18,707 bases of DNA from Emergomyces orientalis (Eukaryota > Ascomycota > Eurotiomycetes > Onygenales > Ajellomycetaceae). The stretch lies in contig MOWL01000014.1 in the NCBI GenBank assembly GCA_002110485.1, positions 1-18,707 on the forward strand, given 5' to 3'. Of this stretch, positions 8,475 to 16,127 are shown one piece after another (position 1 is the first letter of the stretch; every line of letters starts with the position of its first letter). The notes beneath the pieces are model-generated. The model did not search any database. It had not been told where the DNA came from and worked only from the letters and a program-made list of their open reading frames with translations. Both the position numbers and the translations under genes were made by a program.

Positions 8475-11400
8475 ATGTTTACTACACAAAATAATAATAA
8501 AAAGAAGAAAAAAACTATCAAAAATGCTTCAAAAATAACTTTTATTCAAAACAATGTTGATAGAAATAAAGATGCTATCTATTCATGCTTACAAATAGGC
8601 TTTGAAGAGCAAACTGACTTTATTCTATTACAAGAGTCAAATTTTGATATAGAACAACAATTTATAATTTCTCATTCAAGCTATCACTGCTTTTTAGAAG
8701 AGAAATCAGATGTAAAAGCAAGAGTTATAATATATGTAAGAAAAAGATCAAGATTTCAATTCAATCTAAAAAGTAATTATATATCTAATTCTGATATTCT
8801 AGTTGGAGATATTATAGATACAAGAAATCAATTTGCCAGTATTCAATTGATAAATATTTATAATGAAAAATCACTGAAGGTAAATGATAATTCATGAACA
8901 GTTGACAGAGAACTGCTGAATTTAAGTTCAGAAAAAAATACTATTATATATAATGATTTCAATGCACATCATATATGGTGGAATTCTGAATGTGATTATT
9001 CAATAAGATCAGAGAAAATAGTAGAGTGAGCTCTACAACATGAATTAGATATTATAAATGAAATTGATAGACAGATCTTCTTTAGAAACAACTTAATGAA
9101 GAAATCAATCATAGACTTAACCTTTCTATCAAAAAATTTGATTGAAAACAAGATCTATAATTGATATATTAATTCAGAAGAAACATCAGAATCTGCTCAT
9201 GAAGTTATTCAATTTAATATTGAAATTGATGAAAAGGAAACATGTGAGAATCCTCTACTATCAAATCAATATAATTTTGAAAAAGCTGAATGGTCTGAAA
9301 TCAATAAGAGAATTGAAGATTTAAAATTTGAAAAAAAAGAAGAATTATCAAATTGGAATGAAAAGACAATAATAACAGATATAATGCTAGAAAGTAGAAC
9401 TAATATAATAACTGAAATTATATTAGAAAGCATTAAAAACTTTATACCAAAGAAAAAGCTCTCAGAATTCTCAAAACCTTGGTGGTCAGAAGAAATAACA
9501 GAAAAAAGAAAAAATCTAGCAAAAATAAAAAAAGAATGGAAAGAGAATATCATATCTTATGAAGAATATAAAAGAATAAGAAATGAATATTTCACATTAA
9601 TTAAAAAAGCTAAAACTAGCTGCTGGAATAAATTTCTTGAGAATGCACAGGGAAAAGAAATATTTAAAGCTTTTAAATATACAAAGTCTAAATCTGTTGC
9701 AAAGCTTCCATCTCTAAAATATAAAATAGAAAATGAGGAATATATTGCTCATTCTTTTGAACAAAAATGTCAGGCTTTTATGAAAATTCTATTTCAAAAA
9801 CCACCTCAATCTGAACAATATAGTTCAATATGTGAATATATTGAAGATTCAAGATGGGCTTGGCCAGATCTATCTAGAAATGAACTTGAAACTGCTGTTT
9901 TTACAAGTTCTACAAAAACAGCTGCAGGACCTGATACTATAAATCATTTAATCATTCAAAAAGTCTTTCATTCTCTGAAAAATGAATTATTTGAATTATT
10001 CTCTCAACTAATGAAGAATGGGTATCACCCTGAATGCTGGAGACAAGCAACTGGTATAGTTCTTGCAAAACCAAATAGAAAAGCTACTATGCCAAAGTCT
10101 TATAGAATTATATCACTTTTGAATTGCTTGGGAAAAATTCTTGAAAAAATAATAGCAACAAGATTATCATATCTAGGCTCAATCACTGATTTATTATATA
10201 ATGATCAAATGGGTGGCAGAAAACAGAATTCTGCAATAGATACAGTTTTATCAATAATTCATGATATTCAAATGGCAAAAAATGAAGGCTTAGTTACAAC
10301 AGCTGCTTTTATTGATATAAAAGGTGCTTTTGATCATGTTTCAAAGAATAAGCTAATAATTATTCTTCAAGAGATGAAACTACCAAAAGCATTAATAAAG
10401 TGGGTTATATGTTTTATGTCAAAAAGATATATTCAACTACTTTTTGACTCATTAAAGCAAGATATTACTGAAATTGAAATAGGAGTTCCTCAGGGGTCTC
10501 CAGTCTCACCAATTCTATTTGCTATATATACAAAAATCTATTCAAAGATAGAGAAATGGAGATAGTGAGATCTCCTAGCTATGTTGATGATATAGGTCTG
10601 ATTTTCAGCTCAAGAACAATAAAAGAAAATTGTGAAAATATTGAAAAAGCTGCGCAAGAGATATTTAATAGAGGAGATTTAAACCTAATTCAATTTGATA
10701 TGGAAAAAACTGAATTAATTCACTTTTTTCCAAAAAGATATGAAAAGGAAATAAGTTTAAATCTATTAAATCAAGAAATAAAGCCTAAATCAGTTGTAAG
10801 ATGGCTAGGAATCTGGCTGGATTCAAAACTCAATTTTAAATCTCATATTCAAAAAAGAATGGCTCAAGCTGAAAGAGTTTTAAATAGTATAATACAACTT
10901 TCTAATACTGAAAGGGGTTTATCATTTCAAGCTATGAGACAGCTATACATTGCATGTATAGCATCTATTTCTGATTATGGTGTTCAGATATGGTGGAAGA
11001 ACCAGAAACACTTCATAGATAAGTTTCAAAAATTGCAGAATACAGCTTTAAGAAGAATTCTGGGAGCTTTCAAAACCTCTCCATGTAGAGCTATGGAAAT
11101 AGAAGCTTCTATATCACCTCCTGAAATAAGATTTGAGAAGATATGCAAGAATTATGCACTGAGAATCATGAAAATGCCAGATATTCATTCAATTAGAAAA
11201 AGAATATCTACATCTTATCCTCCAATTCAATCTGGAAATGACTTAGATTGGAATAGATATCTAGATTGGAATAGATATCTAGATTGGAATGAAAGTCAAG
11301 AAAATCAAGAAAATGAGAGAAATAGAAAAAAAATCCCTTCTCAACTATATAGAGTATGCTCAATGATTAAAAATGAGTTCTCCTCATTAAATATTGAAAA

Positions 11401-12439
11401 GATTGAACACAAAAAGCTATATCCATGGAAAGAAAAACTAGGCTCAATGATTTCAATTGAAATAAGCGCATTATCAAAACCAGAAGAAGCTGAGAATCAT
11501 AGAAGAATAATAGAGAAAATTGATTTTAAAAAGTCAATTCTAATCTATTCAGATGGTTCAATGAATGAAAATAAAGGCCTAGGAGCTGGAATAGCATATA
11601 CAGAAGATAATTACAAATATACATCAGATTCATGGAATATTGGAAATGAATGTGAAGTATTTGATGCTGAATTATATGCTATTATGAAAGCTTTTAAACT
11701 GATAGAAATAAAAGCTTCAAAAAGAAAAGATATGAAAGAAGCATGGATTTTTTCAAATAGTCAAGCAGCTTTGAAAAGAATTCAAAAAAATGAAATTCAT
11801 AATGGTCAAATGAATATAGAAGTAATTCTAAAGATATGCAAAAGAATTCAATTAAAATATAAGACAAAGATATATCTGAGCTGGGTTCCTGCTCATATAA
11901 ATATACATGGAAATGAGCTTGCTGATGAAGCAGCAAAGAAAGGAACAGAACTAAATATTGCAAGTTCAAAAATAGTTTCATGGTCTTTTATTAAAAGAAA
12001 GATAAAAGAGAATTGCTTAGAAAAATGGCATAAAATATGGAAAAAACAAAGAAAAAGTCCTCACTATCTTAGATTTGAAACTAAATCTAAATGAAAATCA
12101 TGCTCTATTAAGTGCAAGAAGAAGCTTTTCTTCTCAATCATTCAATTGAAACTAGATCATGGCTATTTCAAATCTTATTTGAAAAGAATATCTGATATTG
12201 AAAGTGAAAATTGTGAATATTGTGACTCTCTTGAAGACCCAGAACATATCTTAATGAATTGCTCATTAAATCAAGAACTTAGAGCTGAACTGAGATATAA
12301 ATATAAGCTGAGAGAAATGAATATGAAACTACTATTTTCAACTGAAATAGGCAGTCAATATTTAATTGATTTTCTCAATGAAACTCAAATAGCTACTAGA
12401 AATCAATTCTATTTCAAAGATGAAAATATAAATGAATGA
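8475..12439 (+). pseudogene. LINE ORF2: endonuclease, reverse transcriptase, RNase H
   Basis: ORF2 nicks the target, copies the RNA and removes the template. The endonuclease (8475-9380) keeps LLQES and DFNAHH, but the usual SDH box reads SAH, losing a catalytic Asp. TGA codons at 8895, 9027 and 9162 interrupt it. Reverse transcriptase (about 9850-10700) has TAAGPD, DIKGAFDHV, GVPQGSPVSP and SYVDDIG. A frame change at about 10556-10566, explained by one missing G (TGGAG for TGGGAG), separates the last two. RNase H (about 11540-11950) has YSDGS, DAELYA and NELADEAAK, but the third acidic site is Asn (FSNSQAA for the usual FSDSQAA). Around 12087-12135 the family-like reading ALLSARRSF lies in the +1 frame, so two compensating indels are likely. 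The C-terminus has C-x2-C-x8-H-x4-C. The last codon before TGA 12437 is taken as the end. Confidence 0.88.
11244..11290 (+). repeat. In-frame 18-bp tandem repeat in ORF2
   Basis: The unit TAGATTGGAATAGATATC occurs twice in full (11244-11261, 11262-11279) and once in part, giving the peptide LDWNRY twice and LDWN once. It lies in the linker between reverse transcriptase and RNase H. Being a multiple of three it keeps the frame. It probably arose by replication slippage. Confidence 0.9.
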
Positions 12440-12819
12440 GAATCTGAAATATTCTTTATAAAAACTGCTAGATATTATATAATATCTCACTATTTCTTTT
12501 GTGTTAGAGTCTGTCTTTTATTTCCTTTGTATTCATGTCATGAGTTATTTTGTCTATCATTAATTTATTTTCTTTGTAATCACTTGAAAATTATATGAAA
12601 AAAGAGAATATAAATAATCTTTAAAGATATTTATAAATAAATTAAAAAAAAGAAAAATCAATTTGCTGACTATTCTGAGCTGGAATTCAAGTATTGCAAG
12701 TGCTATTTATTTGAAGAAAAAATGTATAGTAATTAGTTTTAAAGTTAGAAAAATTCTGAGACTCTTTGGGTCTCAGATAGATATCATAGTCTCTGACTGC
12801 ATATATATCTATAATTGAA
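12440..12819 (+). other. 3' untranslated region of the LINE
   Basis: AT-rich, CpG-free sequence continues from the ORF2 stop to the (AAT)n tail. If TGA 12437 were read as Trp, the frame would stay open to another TGA at about 12594, but the predicted peptide (cysteine- and phenylalanine-rich) looks like untranslated sequence. No other gene is seen here. Confidence 0.55.
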
Positions 12820-12871
12820 GAATAATAATAATAATAATAAATAATGTATAAAATAATAATAATAATAATAA
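12820..12871 (+). repeat. (AAT)n microsatellite, 3' tail of the LINE
   Basis: Two AAT runs (12820-12840 and 12851-12871) flank TAATGTATA. Simple-repeat tails of this sort mark the 3' ends of several LINE clades that lack poly(A). The doubling may be slippage or two nested insertions. The string TGTATAAAATAATAAT of the second run recurs at 15961. Confidence 0.7.
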
Positions 12872-13204
12872 AAATAGTTAAAAAAACTCTTTCTTCTATA
12901 TAAAAAGCTGTGCTGTCTTTGAATATTGATATTTTTATTGATTAAACTGAAGAACATGTTGCATGATGAGAAGTAGCTCACTCACTTATGTGATTCACTC
13001 ACTTGTAGATTATGTTATTGGTTCAGCCATAGTGGTATATATACCCTATGGTAAAAGGGTTGCCATGCCCATACAGCCGTACCCGGCATGAAACCACACA
13101 ATGATCAAATTTCATCAAAATTTAAAGAACTGTAACATTGAATAATGAACATAATACTTTTCATTGTTTACTAATTTTTCCCCATTTATTAATTAACAAC
13201 TCAG
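12872..13204. other. Non-coding stretch with hairpin-forming palindrome
   Basis: No gene is seen. AT-rich, CpG-free sequence continues to about 13077, beyond the LINE tail. TCACTCACTT occurs twice near 12978-13005. CCATAG and CTATGG (13027-13032, 13046-13051) flank the perfect palindrome GGTATATATACC (13034-13045), so the whole can fold into a hairpin with one bulged T. A CATGCC..GGCATG inverted repeat follows near 13063-13090. The stretch lies directly downstream of the minus-strand gene ending at 13205, so a 3' UTR role is possible. Confidence 0.45.
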
Positions 13205-14382
13205 TCACTTCCTCTGTTGCACTAAAGCATTATCAGGAAGCTCCACTGGACCTCTTGATCTTTTCTGGGCTGCGGGCAAAGTTTTATCGGCCGCATTGCC
13301 TTTACTTTCCCCAACCACTCCTGGCGAGTCAGAATCAGCGGGTAGCTCGGATAGCGGACTACCACCAAGCAGCTCTGGCTTGCTGTAAGTATCATCGTCC
13401 TTCTCCGTCATCGTATTTTCCTCTTGTCTCTTTTCTGCTGCGGTGGGAGTGGGTGGCCGTGCTTCCTCAGTTGCGGATGCCTTCTTTTTAGCCTTTTGTT
13501 GTCTTCCCAGGACAAAAAACAATGCTGCGATGAGACCCATTATTAGCACTGCTGCAACAACTCCACCAGCTATGCCGCCTTTTGCTCCTGCTGATAAGCC
13601 TGCTGAACCGGTGCTTGGAAGCTCGGAATTGGTAGCGGTGGGAGGGTTGGTTGTTGTAGGTGGTATTGAGGATGTGGTAAGCGGCAATGAAGATGTAGTA
13701 GACGATATAGTAGAAGGTGATGCGGATGTAGAAGAACTCTTATTAATGTCTTCGTTTTTCAGGCAACACTGAACGTCATTGGGTCCGATACATGGCCATG
13801 GCTATACCGTTTGGACCCAGAACAAAATGAAAAGCTTAGCGCGCCGCTCGTAATAAAGTTTCAAAAGTGCAAGAGAGAAAGCAGTTATCGTATTAATAGA
13901 AGAATGATGAAATAATTGGATCTTACCGGACCCGTGCCCTCGAAATATTTGCCATCCCTCTCGCATCTCCTGCCGATAGTGCTTTGACAAAAGCCAGACC
14001 CTTCGGGGAGAACGCATTTATGCAACAAGCAACACTTCAGTTGAAACAATGTTAGAATAATATGTTGATTTAGTCAATAATCACGGTTTCTGACTTCTCT
14101 AGGACCATCTCCTTGAGGACAAAGATTCCTGTCCGTTTCAAAGAATCCCCTACCTATAACCACAGTTAGCAAGAATAAATAAACATAAAATTTAAGCACA
14201 TCGTACGAACAAGATCCAGCTTCAACACAGTCCCCTCTGCCGAGTCCCGTTTGGCATTTGACAACGTCTTGTCGGAGGAAGAGATGTTTGGCTGCCGCTA
14301 ATTCTAGAGGCTGGATCCCGTTTCGCTCGCGGTCTCCGCGCGTGCTCTTCTGTAGTCTTTCGGGGGCTCTGGGGAACATCAT
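13205..14382 (-). CDS. Cysteine-rich, Ser/Thr-rich single-pass membrane protein (spliced)
   Basis: The proposed exons are at most 14382-14207, 14149-14095, 14034-13927 and 13801-13205, and all phases fit. Introns are 57, 60 and 125 bp with branch-like GCTAAC, TCTAAC and ATAAC. The second uses a weak donor (GTCAGA) and an AAG acceptor. The ectodomain has two six-Cys modules, C-x8-C-x5-C-x10-C-x8-CC then C-x8-C-x7-C-x15-C-x7-CC, the second ending in GPNDVQCC, a motif familiar in fungal secreted proteins. A Ser/Thr/Pro-rich stalk leads to one membrane segment (GGVVAAVLIMGLIAALFFVL), a basic stop-transfer patch and a cytoplasmic tail of about 100 residues with KPELLGG and VELPDNA, like tails of fungal cell-surface sensors. 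No signal peptide is visible at the ATG 14382, so a further 5' exon is likely. Precise function is unknown. Confidence 0.7.
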
Positions 14383-14424
14383 AGTAATTTGACGGCCAGC
14401 TTTGTGGGAGAAGCTGGGTCGCAC

Positions 14425-15334
14425 TTTTAAACAGTCGAAGTGCTTTTATGTTCGAAACAACACAAAAAATGGGTAAGACACAATCTCATTCCTTGATTCT
14501 GAAGTCAACAAAGTTTGCCTTCTTCAGCTGGTTGATGCACATTATAACTGGCAGCGAGCTAATCGTGTAAGCTGGCGCTCGCTGGGTCCTCAGAGTTGCC
14601 ACAAAACGGGATCATCGTTCCACGTCGGTAGCGCAGCTTGGCTTTTTTCTAGGCTCTCCCCCAGGTTTTGAATCTGTGACCAGGCTGCAGATGTATTGCC
14701 CAATCATCGCATGGTATGTGATACAGAGAGACTCAACACCCCTGGTCTTGAATTTCACAAATGCTCGGGGACCGCGTCGATCCTCGTATTTTCCCATCGT
14801 GCTCTTTGACCATGGGACCGGCTCGTATTATTCTCACGCAGCGGAGCACAGGCTGTTCGAAAGCATGAATATAATCCTTGTCTGGCGATATTATTCGGTC
14901 CACTCGCGTTGGCGATCATCAGGCTGCCACCCACTCTTCCCGACTTTAGAGTCTCCCTTTGCAGAGCCTCACCAGAGTCCTCTGTCGTTTCATCGAGTCC
15001 CACGATATCAATGGTCATGGAAGAATAGGCCCTGTCTAGTGTGGGGTTTCAAAGGACAGAAAAGGGCACCTGGTTTTCTTGTTCGGAGAGTTCAAGACAT
15101 GCATCTGAAAGTGAGGTCCATTTAAACGTTCGTTATGGTGGATACAGCTAGCCCTTGGCGCCCTTCTGTTCAGGGGTATACCCAAGGTTGCCATACATTG
15201 ATCACCTACCTCTACTTCAGTAGCAAAACTAGGTAATTTTCACCGTAGCATCATGCCAATGAAAGCCCAAGTGCCAGATGAAAGGACCAAAAAATAATTT
15301 TTTACGTCTCAAATCAGACAAAAGGAAAAGAAAC
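14425..15334. other. Unassigned stretch, no confident gene
   Basis: Open frames overlap on both strands here. On the minus strand, 15018-14755 begins MTIDIVGLDETTEDSGEA and ends after 87 codons. Another minus-strand frame across about 14960-14730 contains KDYIHAFEQPVL and GPMVKEHDGKIRG, which look protein-like but match nothing I recognise. On the plus strand a frame is open at 14676-15125 without an early ATG. A spliced minus-strand gene or a gene relic is possible. The signal peptide exon of the membrane protein downstream could also lie in 14425-14650. GGGTATACCC (about 15173) is a perfect palindrome. Confidence 0.3.
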
Positions 15335-15442
15335 CGACACCAGCAGATTCGAACCTGTGCTCCCGAAGGAAATGCCTGGACTAATTTCTCCAGAATTGGA
15401 AGAGGAGGCAGGGTATCGCGTTAACCACTCCACCATAATGCC
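15335..15442 (-). tRNA. tRNA-Ser-like gene or pseudogene with intron
   Basis: Read from 15442 there is a 7-bp acceptor stem (GGCATTA with TGGTGTC, including three G-U pairs), an A-box-like TGGTGGAGTGG, a D stem, an interrupted anticodon arm, a variable-arm hairpin TCCTTCGGGA typical of class II tRNAs (Ser/Leu), a B-box GGTTCGAATCT and, just outside, a T-run terminator. By register the anticodon is GCC at 15409-15407, with a 28-nt insert (15405-15378) at the usual intron place. GCC is a glycine anticodon and does not suit a class II tRNA; GCT (Ser) is one change away. One A-C mismatch in the anticodon stem and an apparently missing base in the T stem suggest decay. Confidence 0.65.
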
Positions 15443-15643
15443 TTAACGGTGACGTACGCAGTGCCTGCCCGTAGTTTGGCTGTGACTGATGAAATATGCG
15501 CTCTGTATGGGGAACATTTGTTTGCAATCCCGCCCCCCCTAAAACAAAAGGGGCGACGGTTTTTATATTCTGATATGTAGAGTACATACATATATATATA
15601 TGCACATGACCCAGGGCGCAACCTCAGGTGTGCCCGGTGCTTC

Positions 15644-15685
15644 ATCTCTCTCTCTTTCTCTCTCTTTATCTCTCTTTCTCACTCT
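15644..15685. repeat. CT-rich microsatellite
   Basis: An almost pure pyrimidine run of CT and TTTCTC units on the plus strand, interrupted once by an A. Confidence 0.85.
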
Positions 15686-15881
15686 GAGGACAGCAGATGC
15701 TGATCCCCGGTAATCCAAAGCTTCACTAAAAATTGATTGAATAGTGTGGGAGCCGTGGGCTTCCTAGTACGGACTAGCGCCCGCACACAGCATATAGCCC
15801 CCAGTACGTCCGTAGATAGCTGCTAATACAACCACTCAGACGCCCAACAAATAGAACTGTAGTGCATGGGTTTTTAGCCCA

Positions 15882-15901
15882 GTAATGAGCAAGCTCATTA
15901 C
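15882..15901. repeat. Perfect 9-bp inverted repeat
   Basis: GTAATGAGC and GCTCATTAC are separated by two A bases, so the arms could form a cruciform or a near-symmetric protein-binding site. There is no U-run on either side, so it does not look like a terminator. Confidence 0.7.
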
Positions 15902-15960
15902 ATGGTTTTCCCTGTTAGATAGTATATATAGCTCTCCCACATATCCTTGCGATTAAGTGG

Positions 15961-15984
15961 TGTATAAAATAATAATAATAATAT
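15961..15984 (+). repeat. AAT run matching the LINE tail
   Basis: TGTATAAAATAATAAT followed by further AAT units repeats the second AAT run at 12846-12870. The upstream sequence (about 15915-15960, with ATATATAGCTC) does not match the LINE 3' UTR here. It may be a 3' remnant of a different LINE copy or a plain microsatellite. Confidence 0.5.
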
Positions 15985-16127
15985 ATGCGCATGGTCTACT
16001 CTAATAATAAAAGGTTAGGCCAAGATTCTCTCAGGAGGAGTAAGGAAAACAATCATAAGTGCTCGGATGATAGTTAAATAAGCCGTTGTTGGTACGTGTA
16101 TATAAATATCGTACAAGAATCCCTCCA

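Larger units (their letters stand above)
6860..12871 (+). mobile_element. Non-LTR (LINE) retrotransposon, Tad1-like, decayed
   Basis: Two consecutive plus-strand frames, 35 bp apart, are followed by a short 3' region and an (AAT)n tail. ORF1 carries CCHC zinc knuckles. ORF2 carries an AP-type endonuclease, reverse transcriptase, RNase H and a terminal CCHC, the domain set of the fungal Tad1 clade. The element is very AT-rich, arginine is almost always AGA, and I found only two CpG (10653, 11467). The 5' end is cut or covered by the gypsy LTR at 6859. One TAA, seven clean in-frame TGA codons, a frameshift before the YVDD box and two more near 12090 and 12135 make it non-autonomous under the standard code. 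A target-site duplication cannot be identified. Confidence 0.92.
15443..16127. other. Intergenic stretch with simple repeats and palindromes
   Basis: No gene is seen. It holds a TA-rich run (about 15588-15602), a CT-rich microsatellite, a perfect inverted repeat and an AAT run, listed separately. TACGGAC (about 15768) and GTCCGTA (about 15808) form a further short inverted pair. Its right end is the likely 3' UTR of the MSW1 gene, which stops at 16128. Confidence 0.5.

Noticed and set aside
12090..12140. Reading TGA 12092 as Trp and continuing in the same frame
   Set aside because: The +1 frame here gives ALLSARRSF, which resembles related ORF2 proteins better, so two compensating indels are more likely than recoding at this codon.
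6860..12871. Mitochondrial origin of the AT-rich block, because TGA would be Trp there
   Set aside because: Its genes are a nuclear-type LINE, it is joined directly to a gypsy LTR and to spliced nuclear genes, and no mitochondrial gene is present.
6860..12871. Classical RIP as the cause of LINE decay
   Set aside because: CpA dinucleotides and CAA/CAG codons remain common and no clean in-frame TAG is seen; the loss is mainly of CpG.
13443..13772. Plus-strand frame of 109 codons
   Set aside because: It is antisense to the Ser/Thr-rich stalk and membrane segment of the minus-strand protein, whose exons join in phase.
14676..15125. Plus-strand 149-codon open frame as a gene
   Set aside because: It starts at GTG, has no recognised domain and competes with minus-strand frames; kept only as an unassigned stretch.
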